From Streptomyces sp. A0642 (GTDB lineage: Bacteria; Actinomycetota; Actinomycetes; Streptomycetales; Streptomycetaceae), in assembly GCF_004795105.1 (NCBI RefSeq), contig NZ_SSBL01000009.1:1-64000 (forward strand): a stretch of DNA of 64,000 bases. The letters run 5' to 3'. Made by a program: the position numbers and the translations under genes. How positions within the stretch are numbered: the first letter of the stretch is position 1; each line of letters starts with the position of its first letter. Under the pieces are notes generated by a model that was not told where the DNA came from, ran no database searches, and was given only the letters and a program-made list of their open reading frames with translations. Positions 40,848 to 49,102 of the stretch are shown one piece after another.

Positions 40848-41174
40848 GCGGCTGCCGGGTGTCCTCGGGCCCACCCCGGTCCGGGATGACCCGACGGACT
40901 CCGTCGGCCGGCCGGGACCGGCCGGCCGATCCACTCCCCGTCCGCTCGCGGGCGGACGGGGCGACCCCGGGCCGGGCACCGCTCCGCGGACGGCGGTCCG
41001 GCGGCGCGTCCCAGGGGTGCGGAGCCGGCCCGAGTCCCCGGACGCGACCGCTCGTACCCCGGCCGTGCGGCCCGTCGCCCCGCGGTATGTGACGCTTCCC
41101 GGCCGATGACGCATCCTTGATACGTGGAGTTCCTCGGGAACGATTCGGTCGAGCGGAAGGGGAGGGCGCAGGAC
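40848..41174. other. bldM-sigma spacer with two terminator hairpins
   Basis: TCGGCCGGCC (40904-40913) pairs with GGCCGGCCGA (40920-40929), and CCCCGTCCGC (40936-40945) pairs with GCGGACGGGG (40952-40961). They probably end the bldM transcript. The remaining 200 bases must contain the promoter of the next sigma gene; I see no coding sequence. Confidence 0.7.
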
Positions 41175-41840
41175 ATGACTTCCGGCGCACCCGCTCATAA
41201 CGCTTCAGTGCACAACTACGGACGCGGTGCCGCGGATGATGCGGCGCCGGGGCACCATGGTCCGATGCGCGAGGACGGAACGACGGCGATCGGCGCCCTG
41301 GTGCATCGCGCCGTCGAGGGCGACGCGCAGGCCACGCACGACCTGCTGGCCCATGTCCACCCCCTCGCCCTGCGCTACTGCAGATCCCGGCTGAACCGGC
41401 TGCCCGGTGATGCCCGTCACTTCGTGGAGGACCTGGCGCAGGAGGTCTGCGTCGCGGTGCTGATGGCGCTGCCGCGCTACAAGGACACCGGCAGACCCTT
41501 CGAAGCCTTCGTGTTCGCCATCGCCGGCCACAAGGTGGCCGACCTCCAGCGGGCCGCGATGCGGCACCCGGGATCGACCGCGGTGCCCTCCGACGAGATG
41601 CCGGAGCGGCCCGACGATTCGCTGGGGCCCGAGGAACGGGCGCTGCTCAGCAGCGATGCCGCCTGGGCGAAGAAGCTGCTCGCCAACCTTCCGGACAACC
41701 AGCGCGAGCTGCTGGTCCTGCGGGTCGCCGTCGGGCTCACCGCCGAGGAGACCGGACAGATGCTCGGCATGTCACCGGGCGCCGTCCGGGTCGCCCAGCA
41801 CCGTGCGCTCAGCCGGCTGCGCGCCCTCGCGGAACAGTGA
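41175..41840 (+). CDS. SigD/ShbA-like ECF sigma factor
   Basis: A 221-residue ECF sigma factor. Region 2 (EDLAQEVCVAVLMALPRYKDTGRPFEAFVFAIAGHKVADLQRAA) and region 4 (LPDNQRELLVLRVAVGLTAEETGQMLGMSPGAVRVAQHRALSRLR) closely follow Mycobacterium SigD. In Streptomyces the SigD-like factor next to guaB is, I believe, ShbA, which drives hrdB; that identity is inferred from position and not verified. The ATG at 41175 has GGAGG nine bases upstream; an ATG at 41265 nearer the conserved core is an alternative. The N-terminal 40 residues are low complexity. Confidence 0.87.
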   Translation: MTSGAPAHNASVHNYGRGAADDAAPGHHGPMREDGTTAIGALVHRAVEGDAQATHDLLAHVHPLALRYCRSRLNRLPGDARHFVEDLAQEVCVAVLMALPRYKDTGRPFEAFVFAIAGHKVADLQRAAMRHPGSTAVPSDEMPERPDDSLGPEERALLSSDAAWAKKLLANLPDNQRELLVLRVAVGLTAEETGQMLGMSPGAVRVAQHRALSRLRALAEQ

Positions 41841-41999
41841 GACCGCGGCGGCCGGCCCGGCGGGCGAGCCGCCGTGGGCCGTGCCCGGGCCCGTAGAAAG
41901 CTACAGAACCCCCGGGTGATCTTGCTCGTGGAATGAGACGCCTCCGGAGGCCGTTAGCATGGACATCCGCACCGATCAAGGCCATTTGGGGAAGGTGTC

Positions 42000-43502
42000 A
42001 TGACTGCAAACGTCGACGGAGTGCCCGAGAAATTCGCGACGCTCGGGCTGACATACGACGACGTGCTGCTGCTGCCGGGCGCATCAGAGGTGCTGCCCAA
42101 CGCGGTCGACACCTCGACGCTCATCTCGCGGAACGTACGCGTGAACATCCCGCTGCTCTCCGCCGCGATGGACAAGGTGACCGAGGCGCGCATGGCCATC
42201 GCCATGGCCCGTCAGGGCGGCGTCGGCGTACTGCACCGCAATCTGTCGATCGAGGACCAGGTCAACCAGGTCGACCTGGTGAAGCGGTCCGAGTCCGGCA
42301 TGGTCACCGACCCGATCACGGTCAGCCCGGACGCCACGCTCGGCGACGCGGACGCGCTCTGCGCCAAGTTCCGCATCAGCGGCGTCCCGGTCACCGATCC
42401 GGCGGGCAAGCTGCTCGGCATCGTCACCAACCGCGACATGGCCTTCGAGTCGGACCGCTCGCGCCAGGTCCGCGAGGTCATGACGCCGATGCCCCTGGTC
42501 ACCGGCCGGGTCGGCATCTCCGGCGTGGACGCCATGGAGCTGCTGCGCCGCCACAAGATCGAGAAGCTTCCGCTGGTCGACGAGGCGGGCATCCTCAAGG
42601 GCCTCATCACGGTCAAGGACTTCAAGAAGGCCGAGCAGTACCCGACGGCGGCCAAGGACGCCGAGGGCCGCCTGCTCGTCGGCGCGGCCGTCGGCGCCAG
42701 CCCGGAGGCGCTGGACCGCGCCCAGGCGCTGGCCGGCGCCGGGGTGGACTTCCTGATCGTCGACACCTCGCACGGCCACAACAGCAACGCCCTCAACTGG
42801 ATGGCGAAGATCAAGTCGGCCGTCAACGTGGACGTCATCGGCGGCAACGTCGCGACCCGCGACGGCGCCCAGGCCCTGATCGACGCCGGCGTGGACGGCG
42901 TCAAGGTGGGCGTCGGACCCGGTTCGATCTGTACGACGCGTGTGGTCGCCGGCATCGGCGTCCCGCAGGTCACCGCGATCTACGAGGCCGCGCTGGCCGC
43001 CCGTGCGGCGGGCGTCCCGGTCATCGGTGACGGCGGCCTCCAGTACTCCGGCGACATCGGCAAGGCGCTCGCCGCCGGTGCCGACAGCGTGATGCTGGGC
43101 TCCCTCCTCGCGGGCTGCGAGGAGTCGCCGGGCGAGCTCCAGTTCATCAACGGCAAGCAGTTCAAGTCGTACCGCGGCATGGGCTCCCTGGGCGCGATGC
43201 AGTCCCGTGGGCAGGGCCGCTCGTACTCGAAGGACCGCTACTTCCAGGCCGAGGTGGCCTCCGACGACAAGCTCGTCCCCGAGGGCATCGAGGGCCAGGT
43301 GCCCTACCGCGGCCCGCTGGCCAACGTGCTGCACCAGCTCGTCGGCGGTCTCCGCCAGACGATGGGCTACGTGGGCGCGGCCTCGGTCGACGAGATGGAG
43401 AGCAAGGGCCGCTTCGTCCGGATCACCTCGGCGGGGCTCAAGGAGAGCCACCCGCACGACATCCAGATGACGGTCGAAGCACCGAACTACAGCAGGAAGT
43501 AA
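42000..43502 (+). CDS. guaB: Inosine-5'-monophosphate dehydrogenase
   Basis: Oxidises IMP to XMP with NAD, the committed step to guanine nucleotides. The 500-residue product has the TIM barrel interrupted by two CBS domains (about 95-215), the catalytic loop GPGSICTTR (C311), and the mobile flap with SRGQGRSYSKDRYF. ATG with GGGAAGG upstream. It is followed by a strong terminator and the cysteine-less homologue guaB3. Confidence 0.97.
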   Translation: MTANVDGVPEKFATLGLTYDDVLLLPGASEVLPNAVDTSTLISRNVRVNIPLLSAAMDKVTEARMAIAMARQGGVGVLHRNLSIEDQVNQVDLVKRSESGMVTDPITVSPDATLGDADALCAKFRISGVPVTDPAGKLLGIVTNRDMAFESDRSRQVREVMTPMPLVTGRVGISGVDAMELLRRHKIEKLPLVDEAGILKGLITVKDFKKAEQYPTAAKDAEGRLLVGAAVGASPEALDRAQALAGAGVDFLIVDTSHGHNSNALNWMAKIKSAVNVDVIGGNVATRDGAQALIDAGVDGVKVGVGPGSICTTRVVAGIGVPQVTAIYEAALAARAAGVPVIGDGGLQYSGDIGKALAAGADSVMLGSLLAGCEESPGELQFINGKQFKSYRGMGSLGAMQSRGQGRSYSKDRYFQAEVASDDKLVPEGIEGQVPYRGPLANVLHQLVGGLRQTMGYVGAASVDEMESKGRFVRITSAGLKESHPHDIQMTVEAPNYSRK

Positions 43503-43512
43503 CACGACAGCG

Positions 43513-43555
43513 CAGGTGAGGGGCGGACCGGGGACTCCGGGCCGCCCCTCACCTG
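43513..43555 (+). terminator. Terminator between guaB and guaB3
   Basis: CAGGTGAGGGGCGG (43513-43526) pairs perfectly with CCGCCCCTCACCTG (43542-43555), followed by TGTGTG. A 14-bp stem starting 11 bases after the guaB stop. Confidence 0.82.
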
Positions 43556-43606
43556 TGTGTCGGGGATACTGGACAGCGCAGACGTAGAGGGAAAGGCCAC
43601 ACCATC

Positions 43607-44731
43607 GTGACTGAGATCGAGATCGGGCGCGGCAAGCGCGGCCGCCGGGCGTACGCATTCGACGACATCGCCGTCGTCCCGAGCCGCCGGACCCGCGACC
43701 CGAAGGAGGTCTCGATCGCCTGGCAGATCGACGCCTACCGCTTCGAGCTGCCGTTCCTGGCCGCTCCCATGGACTCCGTCGTCTCCCCGCAGCACGCCAT
43801 CCGCATCGGTGAGCTCGGCGGCCTCGGGGTGCTCAACCTGGAAGGCCTGTGGACCCGGCACGCCGACCCGCAGCCGCTCCTCGACGAGATCGCGGAGATG
43901 CCCGTCGAGTCCGCGACCCGCCGGCTCCAGGAGATCTACTCCGCCCCCATCCAGGAGGAGCTGATCGGCCGGCGCATCAAGGAGGTGCGCGACGCGGGCG
44001 TCGTCACCGCCGCCGCGCTCTCCCCGCAGCGCACCGCCCAGTTCTCCAAGGCCGTCGTCGACGCGGGCGTGGACATCTTCGTCATCCGCGGTACGACGGT
44101 CTCCGCCGAGCACGTCTCGGGCGCGGCCGAGCCGCTCAACCTGAAGCAGTTCATCTACGAGCTGGACGTCCCGGTGATCGTCGGCGGCTGTGCCACGTAC
44201 ACCGCGGCCCTCCACCTGATGCGCACGGGCGCGGCCGGTGTCCTGGTCGGCTTCGGCGGCGGCGCCGCGCACACCACCCGCAACGTCTTCGGCATCCAGG
44301 TCCCGATGGCGACCGCGGTCGCCGATGTGGCCGGGGCCCGCCGCGACTACATGGACGAGTCCGGCGGCCGGTACGTGCACGTGATCGCGGACGGCGGCGT
44401 CGGCTGGTCCGGTGACATCCCCAAGGCCGTCGCCTGCGGTGCGGACGCCGTGATGATGGGCTCCCCGCTCGCCCGTGCGACGGACGCGCCGGGCCGCGGC
44501 CGGCACTGGGGCATGGAGGCCGTCCACGAGGACGTGCCGCGCGGCAAGCTGGTCGACCTGGGCTCCGTCGGCACGACGGAGGAGGTCCTCACCGGACCCT
44601 CGCACACCCCCGACGGCTCGATGAACATCTTCGGCGCGCTGCGCCGGGCGATGGCGACGACGGGGTACAGCGACCTCAAGGAGTTCCAGCGCGTCGAGGT
44701 CACGGTGGCGGACTCGCAGCACCGGCGCTGA
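43607..44731 (+). CDS. guaB3: GuaB3 family IMP dehydrogenase-related protein
   Basis: A 374-residue TIM-barrel protein of the IMPDH/GMP reductase superfamily (TIGR01304 type), without CBS domains. In the active-site loop, GPGSICTTR of GuaB corresponds to GGGAAHTTR here, so the catalytic cysteine is replaced by H222. Classical IMPDH or GMPR chemistry through a Cys adduct is therefore not expected. The family is conserved beside guaB in actinobacteria and its reaction is not settled as far as I know. GTG start with GAGGGAAAGG upstream. A bidirectional terminator follows. Confidence 0.92.
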   Translation: MTEIEIGRGKRGRRAYAFDDIAVVPSRRTRDPKEVSIAWQIDAYRFELPFLAAPMDSVVSPQHAIRIGELGGLGVLNLEGLWTRHADPQPLLDEIAEMPVESATRRLQEIYSAPIQEELIGRRIKEVRDAGVVTAAALSPQRTAQFSKAVVDAGVDIFVIRGTTVSAEHVSGAAEPLNLKQFIYELDVPVIVGGCATYTAALHLMRTGAAGVLVGFGGGAAHTTRNVFGIQVPMATAVADVAGARRDYMDESGGRYVHVIADGGVGWSGDIPKAVACGADAVMMGSPLARATDAPGRGRHWGMEAVHEDVPRGKLVDLGSVGTTEEVLTGPSHTPDGSMNIFGALRRAMATTGYSDLKEFQRVEVTVADSQHRR

Positions 44732-44742
44732 GTCCTCGGGAC

Positions 44743-44790
44743 ATGACGGGAGGGCCCGTACCGCGCTTCGCGGTACGGGCCCTCCGTCAT
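44743..44790. terminator. Bidirectional terminator
   Basis: GAGGGCCCGTACCGCG (44750-44765) pairs perfectly with CGCGGTACGGGCCCTC (44769-44784), and the outer ATGACG/CGTCAT extends the stem around a one-base bulge. It serves guaB3 and the convergent membrane-protein gene. Confidence 0.85.
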
Positions 44791-44807
44791 ACAGGGGGAG
44801 CCCGGGA

Positions 44808-45401
44808 CTAGTCCGCGGCCTTCTTCGTACCGGAGAACGCGGCCACGGCCGCGATGACGAAGAAGAGGTACGTGATGAAGTCCGAGTCGGCCTTCCACGC
44901 CTCGTTCAGCAGGCTGAAGTGGTCGAAGAACAGCTCGGAGACCGTGACGGGCAGTTCCTTGGAGCCGATGATCGCCTCACCGAGCAGCTGCCCGAAGTAG
45001 ACGGCGACCAGCGAGAGGACGGCGCTCAGGACCGGCAGGACCGGGTTGCGGCCGCCCACCTTGCCCGCGGCGAAGCCGACGACGAAGCCGACACCCACGG
45101 CCGCATAGCCGATCTCGTGCTTGGTCGCACCGATGATCGCGCCGTAGATGGCTGCGGCGACCACAGCGGCGACCACGGCGGCGAGGATGCCGAGACCGAT
45201 GTTGTCCCGCGCGGGCGCCACCGGCGCGAACGGTGCGCCGCCGCCGAACGGGGCGCCGACCGGCTGCTGGCCCGCGAACGGGTTGCCGGTCGGGGCGCCG
45301 GGCTGCGGCTGGCCGGGCTGCGCGGCGTACGGGTTGCCGTCCTGGGGCTGGGCGCCGTACGGCGGCTGCGGCTGGTTCGGCGGTGGTACGGGCGTGCTCA
45401 T
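44808..45401 (-). CDS. Pro/Gln-rich N-terminus, four-TM membrane protein
   Basis: A 197-residue protein. The first 65 residues are Pro/Gln/Gly-rich and probably cytoplasmic (MSTPVPPPNQPQPPYGAQP). They are followed by hydrophobic segments near 70-95 (IGLGILAAVVAAVVAAAIYGA), 100-120, 125-145 and 178-195. The architecture is common in actinobacteria for proteins of unknown role. ATG with GGGGGAA upstream. Convergent with guaB3. Confidence 0.78.
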   Translation of the reverse strand: MSTPVPPPNQPQPPYGAQPQDGNPYAAQPGQPQPGAPTGNPFAGQQPVGAPFGGGAPFAPVAPARDNIGLGILAAVVAAVVAAAIYGAIIGATKHEIGYAAVGVGFVVGFAAGKVGGRNPVLPVLSAVLSLVAVYFGQLLGEAIIGSKELPVTVSELFFDHFSLLNEAWKADSDFITYLFFVIAAVAAFSGTKKAAD

Positions 45402-45507
45402 GGTGGGTTCCCCCTGGGACGATGACGCACGAGTGTGCGATGAGTGACGCCGCAGGCTAGCAGTCGGTTCGGACATCGACCCACCGGAATCCTTGGGGGA
45501 ACTGCGA

Positions 45508-46770
45508 TCAGAGCCGGTGCGCGGCCCCGGCCGGGGTCGCGCCACGGGTGTCGAGGAGGAGTTGCGCCTTCACCGCGAGTCCCTGGAGGTCGTACGTGCG
45601 GTGGTGCTGGAGCAGCACTGTCAGATCGGCGCTGGAGGCCGCTTCGTACAGCGAGTCGGCACGGGGCACCGGGAGTTCGCGTACGCGCCAGTCCAGGACG
45701 TGCGGATCGTGGTAGCCGATCTGGGCGCCCATGTCCATCAGCCGGGTGGCGATCTCGCGGGCGGGGGACGCCTCCTGGTCGGCGAGGTCCGGCTTGTAGG
45801 TGACGCCGAGGAGCAGGATCCGGGCGCCGCGCACGGACTTGCCGTGCTCGTTGAGGAGGGTGGCGCAGCGCTGGATCACGTACTGCGGCATCCGGTCGTT
45901 GATCTCCTGGGCGAGCGAGACCATCCGCAACGGGTGCCCGGGGGTGCGGGTGTTGTACGGGAGGTAGCCCGGGTCGACCGGGGCGCCGTGGCCGCCGACG
46001 CCGGGGCCGGGGCGGAAGGGCTGGAAGCCGAAGGGTTTGGTCTCGGCGCACCGGATGACGTCCCAGAGGTCGACGCCGAGGTCGTGGCAGAGCACGGCCA
46101 TCTCGTTGACCAGGGCGATGTTGACGTGCCGGAAGTTGGTCTCCAGGACCTTCGTCATCTCCGCCTCGCGCGGGCCGCGGGCGCGGACGACCTTGTCGGT
46201 GAGCCGGCTGTAGAAGGCGGCGGCCGATTCGGTGCAGGCGGGGGTGAGGCCGCCGATGACCTTGGGGGTGCTGGCGTAGCCGTGGGTGCGGTTGCCCGGG
46301 TCGAGCCGGCTGGGGGAGTGGGCGAGGTGGAAGTCGCGTCCGCCGCGCAGTCCCGAGCCCTCTTCGAGGAGGGGGAGCAGGAAGTTCTCGGTGGTGCCGG
46401 GCGGGACGGCCGATTCCAGCAGCACGGTGGTGTGCGGGCGCAGCCGGGCCGCCAGGGCGCGGGCCGCGTCACCCACGCCGGTGAGGTCGAGGGTGCGGTC
46501 CGGGCCCAGGGGAGTGGGCGCGCAGATGACGGCGGTACGGACCCGGCCCAGCTCGGCCTGGTCGGTGGTGGGGCGGAATCCTCCGGAGAGCATCCGGCGG
46601 ATGTCGGACGCGGTGAGCGATCCTTCGACGGGGGTGCGGCCCGCGGAGAGCTCCGCGAAGGCCCGGGGGTCGGTGTCGTAGCCGACGGTCTGGATACCGG
46701 CGGCGACGGCGGCTTGGGCGAGGGGCAGGCCGAGGTGACCGAGTCCGATGACGGCGAGGTCTGCAGGCAC
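45508..46770 (-). CDS. UDP-glucose/GDP-mannose dehydrogenase family protein without catalytic Cys
   Basis: A 420-residue nucleotide-sugar 6-dehydrogenase homologue. NAD-binding domain (VIGLGHLGLPLAQAA at residue 8), central domain (MTKVLETNFRHVNIALVNEMA, with K207) and C-terminal domain (LLLGVTYKPDLADQEASPA). The active-site motif, normally GVGGHCxPVDP, reads GVGGHGAPVDP, with Gly262 where the thiohemiacetal-forming cysteine should be; the codon is GGC, one base from TGC. Four-electron oxidation to a uronate is therefore not expected. GTG start with AAGGA upstream. Divergent from glpD. Confidence 0.87.
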   Translation of the reverse strand: MPADLAVIGLGHLGLPLAQAAVAAGIQTVGYDTDPRAFAELSAGRTPVEGSLTASDIRRMLSGGFRPTTDQAELGRVRTAVICAPTPLGPDRTLDLTGVGDAARALAARLRPHTTVLLESAVPPGTTENFLLPLLEEGSGLRGGRDFHLAHSPSRLDPGNRTHGYASTPKVIGGLTPACTESAAAFYSRLTDKVVRARGPREAEMTKVLETNFRHVNIALVNEMAVLCHDLGVDLWDVIRCAETKPFGFQPFRPGPGVGGHGAPVDPGYLPYNTRTPGHPLRMVSLAQEINDRMPQYVIQRCATLLNEHGKSVRGARILLLGVTYKPDLADQEASPAREIATRLMDMGAQIGYHDPHVLDWRVRELPVPRADSLYEAASSADLTVLLQHHRTYDLQGLAVKAQLLLDTRGATPAGAAHRL

Positions 46771-46827
46771 GTGGGTGGCCGTCCTTCCCTAAGACCATGG
46801 AGACAGAAAGCGCAACCGCTGAGGGCA

Positions 46828-46875
46828 GCGCAATGTCAGACTAGGCGTAAATATGACCTATATGTCGCATTGCGC
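46828..46875. promoter_or_regulatory. Inverted repeat in the ugd-like/glpD spacer
   Basis: GCGCAATG (46828-46835) and CATTGCGC (46868-46875), perfect 8-bp arms around 32 bp of AT-richer DNA that includes GTCATATTTAC on the minus strand. Probably the promoter and control region of the minus-strand dehydrogenase gene. Confidence 0.4.
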
Positions 46876-47018
46876 GGCCCTTGTCGCCCGGGTGTTGTCC
46901 ACAGGCGGTGGCTGAAGTCGCGGACCCCGGACAGAATCGAGAGGTGGGCACGGGCGCCCGACCCCGCGGTCGGACCGCATCCCCGTGCCGGACCACCCCG
47001 ATCTACCGGGAGGCAGCA

Positions 47019-48725
47019 GTGAGGACAGCGACACTGGGACCCGCGGAGCGTGCCGAGGCGCTCGCCGCGATGGCCGAGCGCGAACTGGACGTGCTGGTCG
47101 TGGGGGCGGGCGTGGTCGGCGCCGGGACGGCGCTGGACGCGGTGACGAGAGGGCTCTCGACCGGACTGGTCGAGGCGCGTGACTGGGCGTCCGGCACGTC
47201 GAGCAGGTCGAGCAAGCTGATCCACGGCGGGCTGCGCTATCTGGAGATGCTCGACTTCGCGCTCGTCCGCGAGGCACTGAAGGAGCGCGGGCTGCTGCTG
47301 GAGCGGCTGGCCCCGCACCTGGTGAAGCCGGTCCCGTTCCTGTACCCGTTGCAGCACAAGGGCTGGGAGCGGCTGTACGCCGGTTCCGGCGTCGCGCTGT
47401 ACGACGCCATGTCGGTGTCCTCCGGGCACGGCCGCGGACTCCCCGTGCACCGGCACCTCTCCCGCCGCCAGGCGCTGCGGGTCGCGCCGGCGCTCAAGCG
47501 GGACGCCCTGGTGGGGGCCCTTCAGTACTACGACGCCCAGATGGACGATGCCCGGTACGTCGCGACGCTGGTGCGGACCGCCGCCGGATACGGCGCACAG
47601 GTGGCGAACCGGGCGCGGGTGATCGGCTTCCTCCGGGAGGGCGAGCGCGTCGTCGGCGCCCGGGTGGAGGACGTCGAGGAGGGCGGTGCGTACGACATCA
47701 GGGCCAAACAGGTGGTCAACGCCACCGGCGTCTGGACGGATGACACCCAGGCGCTGATCGGTGAGCGCGGCCAGTTCCACGTACGGGCGTCCAAGGGCAT
47801 CCATCTGGTCGTCCCGAAGGACCGCATCCACTCCTCGACGGGCCTGATCCTGCGGACCGAGAAGTCCGTGCTCTTCGTCATCCCCTGGGGACGGCACTGG
47901 ATCGTCGGGACGACGGACACCGACTGGGACCTGGACAAGGCGCACCCGGCCGCGTCCAGCGCGGACATCGACTATCTGCTCGAACACGTCAACTCGGTCC
48001 TGGCCACGCCGCTGACCAGGGACGACGTCCAGGGCGTGTACGCAGGGCTGCGCCCGTTGCTGGCCGGCGAGTCGGACGCCACCAGCAAGCTGTCGCGCGA
48101 GCACACGGTGGCGCACCCGCTGCCGGGCCTCGTCGTCGTCGCGGGCGGGAAGTACACGACGTACCGGGTGATGGCCAAGGACGCCGTCGACGAGGCGGTG
48201 CACGGCCTCGACCAGCGCGTCGCGGAGTGCGTCACGGAGGACATCCCGCTGCTGGGCGCCGAGGGCTACCGCGCCCTGTGGAACGCCCGGGCCAGGATCG
48301 CCGCCCGGACGGGCCTCCACGTCGCCCGGGTGGAGCACCTGCTGAACCGTTACGGCTCCCTGACCGAGGAGCTCCTGGAGCTGATCGTCGCCGACCCGGT
48401 GATGGGCGAACCCCTGCCGGCCGCGGACGACTACCTGAAGGCCGAGATCGTGTACGCCGCCTCGCACGAGGGGGCCCGCCACCTCGACGACGTACTGACC
48501 CGGCGCACCCGCATCTCCATCGAGACCTTCGACCGCGGCACCCGGTCCGCCCGGCTGTGCGCGGAACTCATGGCGCGGGTACTCGGCTGGGACCAGGGCA
48601 GGATCGACCGGGAGATCACCCACTACGAGAAGCGGGTGGAGGCGGAGCGGGAGTCGCAGCGCCAGCCCGACGACCTGACCGCGGACGCGGCACGGCTGGG
48701 CGCACCGGACATCGTGCCCATTTAG
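47019..48725 (+). CDS. glpD: Aerobic glycerol-3-phosphate dehydrogenase
   Basis: FAD enzyme oxidising glycerol-3-phosphate to dihydroxyacetone phosphate at the membrane and feeding electrons to quinone. The 568-residue product has the dinucleotide motif VVVGAGVVGAGTALDAVTRG near residue 26, SRSSKLIHGGLRYLE, and IGTTDTDWD-like IVGTTDTDWDLD. GTG start with GGGAGG upstream. No glpF or glpK is adjacent. The 48726-49102 spacer follows. Confidence 0.95.
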   Translation: MRTATLGPAERAEALAAMAERELDVLVVGAGVVGAGTALDAVTRGLSTGLVEARDWASGTSSRSSKLIHGGLRYLEMLDFALVREALKERGLLLERLAPHLVKPVPFLYPLQHKGWERLYAGSGVALYDAMSVSSGHGRGLPVHRHLSRRQALRVAPALKRDALVGALQYYDAQMDDARYVATLVRTAAGYGAQVANRARVIGFLREGERVVGARVEDVEEGGAYDIRAKQVVNATGVWTDDTQALIGERGQFHVRASKGIHLVVPKDRIHSSTGLILRTEKSVLFVIPWGRHWIVGTTDTDWDLDKAHPAASSADIDYLLEHVNSVLATPLTRDDVQGVYAGLRPLLAGESDATSKLSREHTVAHPLPGLVVVAGGKYTTYRVMAKDAVDEAVHGLDQRVAECVTEDIPLLGAEGYRALWNARARIAARTGLHVARVEHLLNRYGSLTEELLELIVADPVMGEPLPAADDYLKAEIVYAASHEGARHLDDVLTRRTRISIETFDRGTRSARLCAELMARVLGWDQGRIDREITHYEKRVEAERESQRQPDDLTADAARLGAPDIVPI

Positions 48726-48800
48726 GGCCTCTCGTGGGAAGCACGCCGGGCTCGCCGGGTCCGGCCCACGCGACCGCCCCGGAGCCTCACGCCGGGCCGC

Positions 48801-48837
48801 CGCCCCGCCCGCCGGTCGCACGCCGGCGGGCGGGGCG
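48801..48837. terminator. Terminator-type hairpin after glpD
   Basis: CGCCCCGCCCGCCGG (48801-48815) pairs perfectly with CCGGCGGGCGGGGCG (48823-48837). No T tract. The rest of the 377-bp spacer 48726-49102 shows no gene that I can support; it must hold the promoter of the kinase gene. Confidence 0.7.
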
Positions 48838-49102
48838 TCAGGTTGCGCCGGAAATGGGGCGGTTCGGAGCGTCGCCACCGAGGGCGGGCCGTGGTAGGCA
48901 GGAATGGTCCGGCCGTGATGTGGTTCGCTGGGCGGTGCGGGGCGGGAGTTCGCGGTCCGGGCACGGCGGGACGCGCGCACGCACCGGGCGGACCTCCCTT
49001 TCGCCCGGCACCGAGGACGTCCCCGGACCCGGCACCAGGACCGGTCCCGGGGTGAGGGACAATGAACGCTCTGCCAGGGCGGGTTGATCGCAGAGGGGAC
49101 GC

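Noticed and set aside
40236..41840. bldM and the following sigma gene as one operon
   Set aside because: Two strong hairpins (40904-40961) and a 327-bp gap separate them.
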